From Falseniella ignava CCUG 37419 (GTDB lineage Bacteria; Bacillota; Bacilli; Lactobacillales; Aerococcaceae): 64,000 nt of DNA. A program made the position numbers and the translations under genes. Below are positions 15,775-25,430 of the stretch, piece after piece. How positions within the stretch are numbered: the first letter of the stretch is position 1; every line of letters begins with the position of its first letter. The stretch covers positions 723,979-787,978 of the forward strand of contig NZ_JH932301.1 in NCBI RefSeq assembly GCF_000301055.1, in the 5' to 3' direction. A model generated the notes under the pieces. The model ran no database searches, was not told the origin of the DNA, and saw nothing but the letters and a program-made list of their open reading frames with translations.

Positions 15775-16953
15775 TTATTTTTTAAAGAAATTGAAGATGC
15801 CACGCATAAAGTTCGTAATCGGATTATCACGATGATTGGTTAGTGTTTGTTCTTCTATTTCAGACTCTTCAGTCGCTTCAATACTGGTTTCTTCTTGAAC
15901 GACAACTTCTTTTGTAATTGTCGGTAAATCTTTTTGGTATAAATCCGGATAATCTAGCAAGCCGTCTAATAAAATTTCAATTTCCCAGTAAGATGAGTAA
16001 GCTTCTTCAAATACTCCCATAGCGATTGCGATATAATTGCGACCGTCTTGAGAACCAGTTGCGACAAAACATTTACCAGCGGAGTTTGTGAAGCCAGACT
16101 TCAATCCAGTAACACCTTGACGCGCATAAGTACCGCCTTCAAGTAGTTGGTTCATATTATAGAGTGGTCGCTCTTGCGCGGTGCCTTCCATAAAGATATA
16201 GTCTTTGGTTTGGGCAATATCTAAGATAAAAGGTTTTTCTTCAATAATATGTTTAGTCACTAGTGCAAGGTCGGCAGCAGACATCATATTTTGGTGTGTA
16301 TCATTTGACCCTGGCATCCAGAAAGATTCAGGGACATCAAGGTTTGGAGCGCCGGAAGTTGAGTAAAGGGCAACATCAGTGATATTCCACTCAGCTAATT
16401 TATTAATCATCGCCTCGACTCCTGCTTGCTCACTGCCGTATAATTTCCACATCAGAGCAGAAGTAGCATCATTAGCTGATTCAATCATAACAGCGTAAAT
16501 TAAATCTTTGACAGGGTATTCTACATCTTCCTCTAAGCCCACATTGCTTAGTTCAGGATTGTGAGAAATACCATCGACAATTTCTTTAGGAATGGTAATT
16601 TTATCATCCATTTTAAGCTGGCCTTGGTCGATCGCATCTAGAATTAAATAGGTAGAAATAACTTTGGTCATTGAAGCGATTGGATAAGGTGTGGTCGCAG
16701 ATCCCTGTGCTAAGATTTTTTCCGTTTCTTGATCCACAACGATATAAGACCGTGAGTCGATATTTTTATTATAAAATTCGAGTAACTCAGTTGGGTAATC
16801 AGCAGGCATTTCTACAGGTTCAATTTCGCTAAAGTCAAGATTGCTTTCTAAGTCTGGGGTTTTACTCATACTATATACTGTCGGTGAAGAAAGATTCAAA
16901 GTAAGAATCAATCCTATGACTAGTGAAAGTATATTTCGAGTGAGTGATTGCAT
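15775..16953 (-). CDS. dacA: D-alanyl-D-alanine carboxypeptidase (low-molecular-weight PBP)
   Basis: 392 residues. It trims the terminal D-Ala from peptidoglycan stem peptides at the outer face of the membrane. An N-terminal signal segment (about 5-28) is followed by the S11 peptidase domain with SMTK (94-97), SAN (159-161) and KSG (285-287). The last 12 residues (NFMRGIFNFFKK) form an amphipathic helix for membrane attachment. ATG 16953 follows AGGAGG. It is monocistronic. Confidence 0.92.
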   Translation of the reverse strand: MQSLTRNILSLVIGLILTLNLSSPTVYSMSKTPDLESNLDFSEIEPVEMPADYPTELLEFYNKNIDSRSYIVVDQETEKILAQGSATTPYPIASMTKVISTYLILDAIDQGQLKMDDKITIPKEIVDGISHNPELSNVGLEEDVEYPVKDLIYAVMIESANDATSALMWKLYGSEQAGVEAMINKLAEWNITDVALYSTSGAPNLDVPESFWMPGSNDTHQNMMSAADLALVTKHIIEEKPFILDIAQTKDYIFMEGTAQERPLYNMNQLLEGGTYARQGVTGLKSGFTNSAGKCFVATGSQDGRNYIAIAMGVFEEAYSSYWEIEILLDGLLDYPDLYQKDLPTITKEVVVQEETSIEATEESEIEEQTLTNHRDNPITNFMRGIFNFFKK

Positions 16954-17122
16954 TTAAGGTCCTCCTAATTTCAAGATTCTTAAATATTATAACGAATTAT
17001 GAAAAGAAATAAAAGGTTAATCGCCGCTTAAATAATTAGCAATTAACATTTATTAAGATGATAGGTATCAACAAATCATTAGGTTTTGGTATAATATGAA
17101 ATGACTGGGAGGTGAGTCCGCC

Positions 17123-18271
17123 ATGAAGCAGGTACAAAGTATGCTTCGAGATTATGAAGCGTTCAGTTTTTTTGTACTAACCGGAATTATGTTCTTACCG
17201 GTATATTTCCATTTACCTTTGGCGCTAATGGTTATTTTCTATCTATTTTATGAACAACGCAAATCGTTAGTTGATATGATTACGGCTCAACCGGTATTGA
17301 TGATTGGACTCATTTATGCCATGTTGAATGCTTTAATTAATCAAAACTTTTTAGGGACCATGGTTCCAGTGGGCTATTTAATCTTATACTTGCTTTCTCA
17401 TATTTATTTAAAATGGATTACACCGTATCGCTATGAGAAGTTAATGGCATTAGTAATGGTTGGGAGTGGCGCAGTGGCTGTGTTATCTTTAATTAAGTAT
17501 TTGATTTATTCGCTTCAACATGGTTATGGGATTTTTTATATTTTCAAATACTCTAATATTCAGACTCGAGCAGAGGGTACATTTTTTAATGCGAATTACT
17601 ATGGTATGTTTTGCCTCTTTGCGTTAGCGGTCGGTTTGTATTTATTTAAAAAAGAAACTAAGGTTTTACGACCCCGTTTGCTTTATTTACTAATTGGTTT
17701 AAATTTAATGGCGATTGTTTTAACAGCTTCACGCATCGTATTGCCGTTGGCAATTTTCGTTTTTGTAGTATTTTATAGTGTGCTCCAGCCCAAACGATTG
17801 ATACCACTCGGGGGAGTACTTGGTCTTAGTGTAATTCTTTTGATTGCTTTCCCGAATATTTTTCCGAGATTTACTTCCTTAGTTTATGCTTTTGAAGATC
17901 GCTTTAGTATTTGGCATGTTGGCTGGGAAATATTTATGCGCAATCCTTTATTTGGTTATGGGCCGATGAGTTATTCGCATTTATTCCATCTGTATACAGA
18001 TAAAGCAGATATTCATTCCCATCAATTGTATATCAACTTATTAGCGAATTATGGAATCATTGGGATGGTGCTATTACTTTACATAGCAAAAAATATTATT
18101 TGTAGATTTTTTAAAGCGTTATGGACTGAACGGACGCCGGAAGCAGCGCTATTTGTGACAGTCGTAATGGTAATCCTTACCCATGGTCTCGTCGATGTGG
18201 CAATTTTGTGGACACAATCGTTCTATTTTGCACTCATTATTACGATTCCACTTATTTATCAAAAAATATAA
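17123..18271 (+). CDS. O-antigen ligase/Wzy-like membrane polymerase
   Basis: 382 residues with about ten membrane segments. The large external loop carries RAEGTFFNANYYG and later FGYGPMSYSH...IHSHQLYINLLANYGIIG, the arrangement of the Wzy_C/WaaL family (conserved Arg and His residues near the loop). Such proteins ligate or polymerise lipid-linked glycans. There are no glycan-synthesis genes next to it, so the substrate is unknown. ATG 17123 follows GGAGGTGAG. It is divergent from dacA. Confidence 0.75.
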   Translation: MKQVQSMLRDYEAFSFFVLTGIMFLPVYFHLPLALMVIFYLFYEQRKSLVDMITAQPVLMIGLIYAMLNALINQNFLGTMVPVGYLILYLLSHIYLKWITPYRYEKLMALVMVGSGAVAVLSLIKYLIYSLQHGYGIFYIFKYSNIQTRAEGTFFNANYYGMFCLFALAVGLYLFKKETKVLRPRLLYLLIGLNLMAIVLTASRIVLPLAIFVFVVFYSVLQPKRLIPLGGVLGLSVILLIAFPNIFPRFTSLVYAFEDRFSIWHVGWEIFMRNPLFGYGPMSYSHLFHLYTDKADIHSHQLYINLLANYGIIGMVLLLYIAKNIICRFFKALWTERTPEAALFVTVVMVILTHGLVDVAILWTQSFYFALIITIPLIYQKI

Positions 18272-18280
18272 GAGAAAGGC

Positions 18281-18309
18281 TTGTTTCTAATAAATAACTG
18301 TGGTATTAT
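18281..18309 (+). promoter_or_regulatory. promoter of the infC-rpmI-rplT operon
   Basis: TTGTTT (18281-18286), 17-base spacer, TATTAT (18304-18309). Transcription would begin near 18316 and give a leader of about 170 bases. Confidence 0.6.
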
Positions 18310-18315
18310 ATAGCA

Positions 18316-18487
18316 GTTGACAAAAACAAGTAGAAACTGGCCGTTTCTCGCCGCGTACGTTTAGGTATTGTGGCAAATATTAAGTAATCCTTCTTCATCG
18401 GAAGAACTATAGGGTTTATTTAGTGCGGCGAGTTTGTAATCAAACTTGCTTTTTATTTTGTCGAAAAAAATATGGAGGTGTCGGAGT
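18316..18487 (+). promoter_or_regulatory. L20-type leader with attenuator
   Basis: The leader of the infC operon ends in a hairpin GCGAGTTTG-taat-CAAACTTGC (18428-18449) followed by T5ATTTTG, only about 30 bases before infC. In other Firmicutes this leader binds ribosomal protein L20, which promotes termination and closes a feedback loop. The upstream part can fold but I could not match the L20-binding element base by base. Confidence 0.7.
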
Positions 18488-19003
18488 ATCGTTAAAGACT
18501 TACCAATTAATGAGAATATCCGGGCGCGCGAGTTAAGAGTCATTGGAGATAATGGTGAACAAATCGGTGTCAAATCATTAGACGATGCATTAACCATTGC
18601 TGAATCTTTTGAGTTGGATTTAGTATTAGTATCACCAAATGCAAAGCCGCCGGTTGCCAGAATTATGGATTATGGCAAATACCGTTATGAGTTGCAAAAG
18701 AAAGAAAAAGAACAGCGTAAAAATCAACGCGTGATTGCTGTTAAAGAGATTCGCTTAAGTCCATCGATTGAAGAGCATGATTATCAGACAAAATTGAGAC
18801 AAGCTATTCGTTTCTTGGAAAAAGGCGACAAAGTTAAAGTATCGATTCGTTTCCGTGGCCGTGAGATTACCCATAAAGATATCGGTAAGGATGTAATTGA
18901 AGATTTTATCGATGATACTTCAGAAATCTCAGTGGTAGAATCTCGGCCTAAAATGGAAGGCCGCAGTATGTTTGCAATTATTGCGCCAAGTACTGACAAG
19001 TAA
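18488..19003 (+). CDS. infC: translation initiation factor IF-3
   Basis: 171 residues with the start taken at ATC 18488. GGAGGTG lies seven bases upstream and the protein then begins at the usual place ([18 protein letters not shown]). infC is known for non-AUG starts that permit self-regulation by IF-3's start-codon proofreading. Two domains: residues 1-75 and 85-171, joined by a basic linker rich in Lys and Glu. IF-3 binds the 30S subunit. First gene of the operon with L35 and L20. Confidence 0.93.
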   Translation: MVKDLPINENIRARELRVIGDNGEQIGVKSLDDALTIAESFELDLVLVSPNAKPPVARIMDYGKYRYELQKKEKEQRKNQRVIAVKEIRLSPSIEEHDYQTKLRQAIRFLEKGDKVKVSIRFRGREITHKDIGKDVIEDFIDDTSEISVVESRPKMEGRSMFAIIAPSTDK

Positions 19004-19030
19004 TGTCAATGATATTAAGGAGGACTTATT

Positions 19031-19228
19031 ATGCCTAAAATGAAAACACACCGCGGTTTAGCCAAGCGTGTTAAAAGAACTGGATCTGGAAAATTAAAAC
19101 GTTCACGTGCGTTTACTTCTCACCGTTTCCACGGTAAGACGAAAAAACAACGTCGTCAATTGAGAAAAGCGGAATTAGTTAGCCAATCAGACTACAAACG
19201 TATTAAGGATCAAATTTACAACTTATAA
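19031..19228 (+). CDS. rpmI: ribosomal protein L35
   Basis: 65 residues, highly basic, beginning [20 protein letters not shown], the family hallmark. Part of the 50S subunit. It is 27 bases after infC with AAGGAGG before the ATG. Confidence 0.96.
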   Translation: MPKMKTHRGLAKRVKRTGSGKLKRSRAFTSHRFHGKTKKQRRQLRKAELVSQSDYKRIKDQIYNL

Positions 19229-19251
19229 TTCGGTACTAAGGAGGAATAAAT

Positions 19252-19608
19252 ATGGCACGTGTTAAAGGTGGATACGTTACGCGTCAACGTCGTAAGCGTA
19301 CAATTAAACTTGCAAAAGGATATTATGGAGCAAAGAGCTTAAACTACAAGATGGCTAAGCAACAAGTGATGAAATCTCACATGTATGCTTTCCGTGACCG
19401 TAAACAAACAAAACGTAATTTCCGTCGTTTATGGATTACACGTATTAACGCTGCAGCTCGTCAAAACGATATTAGCTACAGCCGTTTAATGAATGGTCTT
19501 AAAAAAGCTGGAATTGAAATGAACCGTAAGATGTTAGCAGAAGTAGCGGTTCATGATGCAGATGCATTTGCTCAACTATGCGAGCAAGCAAAAGCAGCGT
19601 TAGCATAA
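19252..19608 (+). CDS. rplT: ribosomal protein L20
   Basis: 118 residues, the normal length, beginning [21 protein letters not shown]. It binds 23S rRNA early in 50S assembly and is the likely effector of the leader at 18316-18487. AAGGAGG precedes the start. A terminator follows at 19621. Confidence 0.96.
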   Translation: MARVKGGYVTRQRRKRTIKLAKGYYGAKSLNYKMAKQQVMKSHMYAFRDRKQTKRNFRRLWITRINAAARQNDISYSRLMNGLKKAGIEMNRKMLAEVAVHDADAFAQLCEQAKAALA

Positions 19609-19620
19609 TTAATTTTGATG

Positions 19621-19655
19621 AACCTTCACTCTAATATGGGTAGAAGGTTTTTTTG
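19621..19655 (+). terminator. rplT terminator
   Basis: AACCTTC and GAAGGTT arms with a 15-base loop, followed by T5. Confidence 0.75.
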
Positions 19656-19669
19656 ATAAGGAGGAGCAG

Positions 19670-20353
19670 ATGTCATTGCATATTTTATTTGATTTAGATG
19701 GAACTTTGCTTAATTTTAGAGAAGCGGAATATGATGCGCTCGCATCATTGTTTAATCATTTCTCGATGGATTCAGCTGAAGAAAATTTCCAACTGTTTTC
19801 TCAAATTAATCAGTCACAGTGGGACTTATTTGAAGATAATCTCGTAACATTGACTCAGTTACGGTTCAATCGATTCAAGCAATTTTTAGAAGTCTTAGGT
19901 AGCGATTTAGACCCCTCTTTGGTGGCTACTTATTATGAAAATCAACTCGCCCAAGGAGCCCATTTGATTACGGAAGCTCACGAATTAATGGGACAACTGC
20001 ATGGGAAGTATCCATTATATGCTGCCACTAATGGCATCGAACATATCCAAACGCAACGTCTCGCTAAGAGTGGATTAGATCATTATTTTGAGAAGGTATT
20101 TATTAGTGAAGCAATGGGCGTCTCTAAACCGGATACGGCTTATTTTAATCATGTGTTATCAGCTATTGAAGCGGAGCCGAGTGACGTTATAATGGTTGGC
20201 GATAGCCTCAACTCAGATATCTATGGTGGAAACCAATCGAATCTGACAACGGTTTGGTACAACCCCCATAACTATGAATTACCTATTGATATTGATCGTA
20301 GACCTAATTATCAAATTCAACATTTGATGCAATTGATTTCTATATTGCCATAA
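19670..20353 (+). CDS. yjjG: YjjG-type HAD pyrimidine nucleotidase
   Basis: 227 residues of the HAD superfamily, subfamily IA. Motif I FDLDGTLLNF (residues about 5-14) carries the nucleophile Asp, motif II lies near AATNG, motif III is the SKPD segment near 155, and motif IV is VGDSLNSDIYGG near 178-189. The four-helix cap follows motif I. Family members dephosphorylate non-canonical pyrimidine nucleotides. It is preceded by AAGGAGG and ends in a bidirectional terminator. Confidence 0.82.
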   Translation: MSLHILFDLDGTLLNFREAEYDALASLFNHFSMDSAEENFQLFSQINQSQWDLFEDNLVTLTQLRFNRFKQFLEVLGSDLDPSLVATYYENQLAQGAHLITEAHELMGQLHGKYPLYAATNGIEHIQTQRLAKSGLDHYFEKVFISEAMGVSKPDTAYFNHVLSAIEAEPSDVIMVGDSLNSDIYGGNQSNLTTVWYNPHNYELPIDIDRRPNYQIQHLMQLISILP

Positions 20354-20391
20354 AATAAAACCCGTCCTTATTTTTGGACGGGTTTGTTTTT
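20354..20391. terminator. bidirectional terminator
   Basis: AAAACCCGTCC and GGACGGGTTT arms with A-rich and T-rich flanks, serving the convergent nucleotidase and spxH genes. The minus-strand gene's stop lies within the stem region. Confidence 0.8.
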
Positions 20392-21054
20392 AACTAGTTT
20401 TAAAAGTCGTTTCGATTGCCGTTTTTGATGATGGATAATATTTTCTTCGACAATGGAATCAATTTCTTCTAACGCTTGTTTGCAAGTGATCGGCCGGTTT
20501 GTTAAAACTCGTCCTTCGTGATGATTAAATTCAAAAATCACTAATGAAGGTGACTGTGTTACTTGCAGTTCCTGTGCAATGCGTTGATCTTTGATAAATA
20601 ATTGTCGTACAAAGTCACTTCGATAATCTGACATAAAAGTTTCCACGTCGCATTGGAGGTCTTTTGCAATTGAGATAAAATGATCTTCGTCGAGCGTGAA
20701 AATATCTGATTTTGCCAATTCTTGTATGCGAAGTAAGAATAAGCGCCCAATCTTTTTGCCTTGAATGCATGCCGCCTTATAAGCGATGGCAGCTTGATAG
20801 ACCGCACGGTATACTTGATTACGTAATTGTAGATTGCTGGCGTCCATTTGGTGACGTCGCATGTAATCTTGAATTAAATTTTGGTTTAATAAAGGTAAAA
20901 TATGGAAATCTATTTTAGAGGTAATTAAATGTGGTAATTTAAGTATTTCCTTTTCTGAAATATAACAAGATTGGCCAAGTGGGTTCACGAATAAATATAA
21001 TTCAAGATAACTCGCTATGCCATTGTGTCGATATTCAATGCGATATTGATTCAT
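20368..21054 (-). CDS. spxH: YjbH/SpxH-like DsbA-family adaptor
   Basis: 228 residues with a thioredoxin/DsbA-like layout: a beta strand ELYLFVNPLGQSCY, a helical insert (residues 60-170) and a later strand with TQSPSLVIFEF (a cis-proline site). In Bacillus and relatives YjbH delivers the regulator Spx to ClpXP. YjbH has a CxxC at the NPL site; here the first Cys is replaced by Gly (GQSC). ATG 21054 is used because AGGAGG lies six bases upstream. The SpxH role is inferred from fold and lineage. Confidence 0.7.
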   Translation of the reverse strand: MNQYRIEYRHNGIASYLELYLFVNPLGQSCYISEKEILKLPHLITSKIDFHILPLLNQNLIQDYMRRHQMDASNLQLRNQVYRAVYQAAIAYKAACIQGKKIGRLFLLRIQELAKSDIFTLDEDHFISIAKDLQCDVETFMSDYRSDFVRQLFIKDQRIAQELQVTQSPSLVIFEFNHHEGRVLTNRPITCKQALEEIDSIVEENIIHHQKRQSKRLLKLVKNKPVQK

Positions 21055-21241
21055 GATTCTCCTCCTATCAACCATTCTTATACTTGTATACTAACAAACT
21101 CTTATCATAAATCCTAATGATTCGCTTAAACGGATAGATAGGTGAAAGATAATTCAACTAACGTAGGTCATTCTATGGTAAAATAGACAAGGTATAAAGT
21201 AAATGACAAGTTGATTAATGTTTTAAAAGGAATGAAAAAGT

Positions 21242-21925
21242 ATGATTGAGGATAATTTTATAGATAATTGGGATATTTTCCTAGCGCCATATGCCCAGGC
21301 TGTCGCAGAACTGAAGCTAAAATTGAAAAATATCCGTAATGAATATCGTACCCATCAAAAGCATGCACCAATAGAATTTGTTACGGGTCGGGTTAAGACG
21401 CGTGAAAGTATTTTAGAAAAAATGGAAGTTCGACAAATCGCACCGCAAGATATGTTAATTGGAGTGCAAGATATTGCAGGTATACGTATTATGTGCCAGT
21501 TCGTTGAAGATATTTATGAAGTGGCTAATTTATTGATTGAGCGGACGGATTTTAAAGTGATTTTAATCCGCGATTATATTCGAAATCACAAGCCGAGTGG
21601 TTATCGTTCATACCATATGGTAGTCGAGTATCCTGTTCATGGTGCCAGAGGGATTGAACCTGTTATCGTTGAAATTCAAATTCGTACCTTAGCAATGAAT
21701 TTCTGGGCTACAATTGAGCATTCATTAAACTACAAATATCAAGGTGAGTATCCTGAACATATTTTAAAGAGATTAGAGCGTGCTTCGGAAGCGGCTTTTC
21801 AACTAGATCAAGAAATGTCTGAGATTCGTGAAGAAATTCGTGAGGCGACTCATTTCTTTGAACAGCGAAAAATTAAAAATATTCCGAATTATGTCGTTCA
21901 ACAGGAAGGGGAACGTCGTGAATAA
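21242..21925 (+). CDS. relQ: small alarmone synthetase RelQ
   Basis: 227 residues, the length of RelQ/YjbM. It has only the (p)ppGpp synthetase domain, with GRVKTRESILEKM, QDIAGIRIMCQF, a RDYIRNHKPSGYRSYH segment and VEIQIRT; no hydrolase, TGS or ACT domain. It transfers pyrophosphate from ATP to GDP or GTP and forms a tetramer in studied homologues. nadK overlaps its stop codon, the usual relQ-nadK-rluD-type arrangement in Firmicutes. Confidence 0.93.
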   Translation: MIEDNFIDNWDIFLAPYAQAVAELKLKLKNIRNEYRTHQKHAPIEFVTGRVKTRESILEKMEVRQIAPQDMLIGVQDIAGIRIMCQFVEDIYEVANLLIERTDFKVILIRDYIRNHKPSGYRSYHMVVEYPVHGARGIEPVIVEIQIRTLAMNFWATIEHSLNYKYQGEYPEHILKRLERASEAAFQLDQEMSEIREEIREATHFFEQRKIKNIPNYVVQQEGERRE

Positions 21926-22736
21926 AGTACTGGTCTATTCCAATGCCCATAAAGAATCTCTTAAAGTCAAAGAAGTTTTAATTGATCTGTTAGATAAAGC
22001 TTCTGTGAGAGTTATTACCGATAAAGAAGTTCCGGATTACATTATCACCATTGGAGGAGACGGAACCTTTCTCCAAGCATTTCACCGCTATTACCAATTT
22101 TTAAACACAAGTCATTTTATCGGTATTCATACGGGGCATCTGGGATTTTATACCGACTGGTTAGCAGATGATTTAGAGCAAGTGGTCACTTGTGTGACAC
22201 AATCTTCGACGCAGACGCATTCTTATCCGTTGCTTGAAACATTAATAACCTATAACAATGGTACGCAACGAAAGATGCTCGCTTTAAATGAAATGACGGT
22301 GCGTTCTAATTCGGGGACGATGGTATGTGATGTAATCATCAAAGATTATTTATTCGAAACCTTTCGAGGTGACGGACTATGCGTTGCAACACCAACGGGT
22401 TCAACTGGGCTCAGTAAATCTTTGGGAGGGGCCGTCTTATCACCACAACTGAATGCCTTGCAGCTGACAGAGATGGCTTCGATAAATAATCGAGTATATC
22501 GGACTCTTGGTTCACCTTTAATTATTACTGAAGATGAATGGATTGAATTGGTTCCACAAAATAAACTATGGATTGATTTAACCATCGATAATATTAGCTG
22601 GCAAGATGTAGAATTAGCGAAAATTCAATGTCGAATTGCTGACGAACGATTGCACTTAGCTAATTTTAAACAAATTGAATTTTGGGACCGAGTTGAAAAT
22701 TCATTTATCGGTGTCAATCGAAATGAATTAAGATAA
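21918..22736 (+). CDS. nadK: NAD kinase
   Basis: 272 residues from GTG 21918; the in-frame extension upstream to 21828 lies wholly inside relQ and is rejected because the family has about 265-270 residues. It phosphorylates NAD to NADP in the cytosol. The GGDGT motif is at ITIGGDGTFLQAF, an NEMTVR segment is near residue 120, and the glycine-rich TPTGSTGLSKS segment is near 160. It overlaps relQ by eight bases. Confidence 0.94.
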   Translation: MNKVLVYSNAHKESLKVKEVLIDLLDKASVRVITDKEVPDYIITIGGDGTFLQAFHRYYQFLNTSHFIGIHTGHLGFYTDWLADDLEQVVTCVTQSSTQTHSYPLLETLITYNNGTQRKMLALNEMTVRSNSGTMVCDVIIKDYLFETFRGDGLCVATPTGSTGLSKSLGGAVLSPQLNALQLTEMASINNRVYRTLGSPLIITEDEWIELVPQNKLWIDLTIDNISWQDVELAKIQCRIADERLHLANFKQIEFWDRVENSFIGVNRNELR

Positions 22737-22753
22737 ATGAGAGAGGAAATAGG

Positions 22754-23353
22754 ATGAAAAAAATTAAAGGGATTATTATACTCTGCTTAGGACTATTTGT
22801 TGTAGGATGTGAAGCATCAAACACTAACGGTAATATTCCAACGGCAGCACAACTAGAGAAGCAATATGAGCATCGGATTGATGCGCCAATTACCTTTGCG
22901 GACGATGAAAAACTATTAGAATTAGATGCAAAGGACAAAGAAGCTCGCTATCAAGCGCTTGATGAAATTGTGACAAATTATCAAAGTAATCAAGCTGCCC
23001 AAGACTACTCACAAATAGAGCTCATTGATTCTGAAATGGCATTAACAGAAATCCTTGATGCATCCTCAACGTCGCCACAAGTCATTTATTTTGGGTTTGA
23101 CGAATGTCATTATTGCAAAGCGTTTGCGCCTAAGATTAATCAAATTGCGAAAGAATTAGATGTTACCATTCATTACTACAATACTGACGCACATCAAGAA
23201 GATGTTACTTTCCAAAATATTATTGAGACTTATGAAATCACGACTGTTCCACGCATATACATTGTTAAAGATGGACTGCCAACGCAAAGTTTAAACCATC
23301 ATTCATCAATGACGGATATTGAAGCTTTTTTTAAGGCTGCTACACAAGACTAG
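22754..23353 (+). CDS. thioredoxin-like lipoprotein
   Basis: 199 residues. A signal peptide with lipobox VVGC (Cys19) marks a surface lipoprotein. Residues about 90-195 form a thioredoxin fold: YFGFDECHYCKAF carries the CxxC and ITTVPRIYIVKDG carries the cis-proline. Such proteins are often annotated bacteriocin transport accessory proteins, but no bacteriocin gene is nearby; a thiol-disulfide role at the cell surface is more cautious. It sits between nadK and a pseudouridine synthase, probably co-transcribed. Confidence 0.8.
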   Translation: MKKIKGIIILCLGLFVVGCEASNTNGNIPTAAQLEKQYEHRIDAPITFADDEKLLELDAKDKEARYQALDEIVTNYQSNQAAQDYSQIELIDSEMALTEILDASSTSPQVIYFGFDECHYCKAFAPKINQIAKELDVTIHYYNTDAHQEDVTFQNIIETYEITTVPRIYIVKDGLPTQSLNHHSSMTDIEAFFKAATQD

Positions 23354-23363
23354 AGGACTTTCT

Positions 23364-24251
23364 ATGGAATTCAAGTATCAATACCAAGGCGAGCGACCGT
23401 TAATTTTACGAGAATTCTTAGTTCAAAAGCAATTACCGAGTAACTTTATAAAAAGTGTGAAATATCAAGGCGGTCAGATGTTGGTGAATCAACAGCCCGT
23501 TACTGTTCGTTATATGTTGCAACCGAATGATTTAGTTACCATTATTGCGCCAGTAGAAGTAGGACATGAGACTGTGATTGCTTCGAACGAACCTTTGGAT
23601 ATTCACTATGAGGATCGAGATTTTTTGATTGTGAATAAACCAGCAGGCCTCCTTTCGATTCCATCGATGTTAAATCCAGATGATTCGGTCGCCAATCGGT
23701 TGAAAGGATATTATCAACAGAAAGCATATCCAGACCAAGTAATCCATGTGGTTACCCGATTAGACAAGGATACTACAGGATTAATGTTAATTGCTAAACA
23801 TCGTCTCGCACACGCTTTTTTTGATCGACAATTGAGAGAGGGAAAATTAACGCGGCAATATTTAGCGATCAGTCATCGATCTATTTGGCCAGACCATGGT
23901 TTTATCGACTCACCCATTGCTAGAAGCGATGATTCCATTATTACTCGTACGGTTTCTCCAACAGGTCAGGCTGCGTTAACCGAGTTTTGGCTTCAAAATC
24001 AATATTCTCAAGGGGCACTTTTAAAGTTACAACTCTACACAGGTAGAACACACCAGATTCGGGTTCATCTAAGTCATCTTGAGGGCGCATTAATTGGCGA
24101 TACGCTTTATGGTGGAGTTTACCATTATAATATGCAAAGACCTGCGCTTCATTGCCATTTACTAGCGTTTCATCACCCTTTTACTGAACAGCCGATGCTT
24201 TTTAGACAGGAATTACCTGATGATATGCAGCAATGGATCAATAATAATTAA
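23364..24251 (+). CDS. RluA-family pseudouridine synthase
   Basis: 295 residues from ATG 23364. The upstream in-frame extension lies inside the preceding gene and is rejected. A degenerate S4-like N-terminal part is followed by the catalytic domain with VTRLDKDTTGLMLIAK (catalytic Asp in RLDKDT, near residue 135), then RTHQIRVHLSHLE and LIGDTLYGG motifs. It modifies uridines in rRNA or tRNA; the specific site cannot be read from sequence. It completes the relQ-nadK-rlu gene order. Confidence 0.9.
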   Translation: MEFKYQYQGERPLILREFLVQKQLPSNFIKSVKYQGGQMLVNQQPVTVRYMLQPNDLVTIIAPVEVGHETVIASNEPLDIHYEDRDFLIVNKPAGLLSIPSMLNPDDSVANRLKGYYQQKAYPDQVIHVVTRLDKDTTGLMLIAKHRLAHAFFDRQLREGKLTRQYLAISHRSIWPDHGFIDSPIARSDDSIITRTVSPTGQAALTEFWLQNQYSQGALLKLQLYTGRTHQIRVHLSHLEGALIGDTLYGGVYHYNMQRPALHCHLLAFHHPFTEQPMLFRQELPDDMQQWINNN

Positions 24252-24339
24252 TTAAAAACCGTATGGACGGCTTCAAATTAGCCGATAAATAAGGTAAACT
24301 ATAGGTGTATGCGAAAGAATAGAAAGAGAGTGATATAAA

Positions 24340-25401
24340 ATGACCGAATTATCCACTGAATCAAGAAAAAGACTAGAAGCTGTGGTTGAATTAACTTCCA
24401 TTCCATCACCAACAGGACACACAGCTCGAATTATCGATTTTATTAGTAAGAAATTATCTGCCTTAAATGTTGACTATCAAGTGACCCATAAAGGAGCTAT
24501 TTTAGTTACCATGAAAGGGAAAAATGATGAGCAACATCGTTTTGTCACAGCCCATGTGGATACGTTGGGCGCTATCGTTCGTAGCGTAAAACCAGATGGT
24601 CGTTTGAAGATTGATCGTATTGGTGGGTTCCCATACAATATGATTGAAGGAGAATACTGTACCGTTCATTCAAGTTTAACAGATCGAGAATATACGGGAA
24701 CAATTTTATTACATCAGACAAGTACACACGTATACCGCGAAGCTGGAACGCTAGAGCGCAACCAAAGTAATATTGAAGTGCGTCTAGATTATGAGGTGAA
24801 ATCACCAAAAGACGTTGAAGAGTTAGGGATTCAAGTTGGGGACTTTATTTCATTTGACGCACGTCCAGTTATTACAGAAGAAGGCTTTATTAAATCACGT
24901 CACCTAGATGATAAAGTAAGTGTTGCAATTTTACTTGAAATTATTGAAAAAGTAAGTAAGGGACAGCTAGATCTAGCGCACACTACACATTTCTTTATTT
25001 CAAATAATGAAGAGATTGGCTATGGTGGTAATTCTAATATTTGTGATAAGACGGTTGAATATCTTGCAGTAGATATGGGAGCAATTGGTGATGACCAAGC
25101 CACCGATGAGTATACTGTTTCGATTTGTGTGAAAGATGCTTCGGGTCCATATCACTTAGGTTTACGCAACCATTTTGTGAAACTTTGCCAAGCAAATGAG
25201 ATTGGCTATAAATTAGATATCTATCCATTCTATATGAGTGATGCTTCTGCTGCAATGTCAGCGGGAGTCGATGTTCGCCATGGACTGATCGGAGCAGGAA
25301 TCGATGCGAGCCATGCTTATGAACGAACTCATTCAAAATCTGTCGATGCGACGTATCAATTAGTTGAGGCGTACTTACAATCTGAATGTATCGGCGAATA
25401 A
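24340..25401 (+). CDS. M42 family metallopeptidase (glutamyl aminopeptidase type)
   Basis: 353 residues. Metal ligands fit the M42 pattern: the AHVDT motif near residue 70, KSRHLDDK near 190, the catalytic NNEEIGYGG near 225, VDMG near 246, and a final His in SHAYERTH near 330. It removes N-terminal residues, typically in large cytosolic oligomers with two zinc or cobalt ions. It has its own ribosome-binding site and stands alone. Confidence 0.9.
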   Translation: MTELSTESRKRLEAVVELTSIPSPTGHTARIIDFISKKLSALNVDYQVTHKGAILVTMKGKNDEQHRFVTAHVDTLGAIVRSVKPDGRLKIDRIGGFPYNMIEGEYCTVHSSLTDREYTGTILLHQTSTHVYREAGTLERNQSNIEVRLDYEVKSPKDVEELGIQVGDFISFDARPVITEEGFIKSRHLDDKVSVAILLEIIEKVSKGQLDLAHTTHFFISNNEEIGYGGNSNICDKTVEYLAVDMGAIGDDQATDEYTVSICVKDASGPYHLGLRNHFVKLCQANEIGYKLDIYPFYMSDASAAMSAGVDVRHGLIGAGIDASHAYERTHSKSVDATYQLVEAYLQSECIGE

Positions 25402-25430
25402 ATGATATCGTAACGAATTAAAGGAGTTAA

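Noticed and set aside
22754-23353. Bacteriocin accessory function for the thioredoxin-like lipoprotein
   Set aside because: No bacteriocin precursor, immunity or export gene is nearby; only the fold and lipobox are supported.
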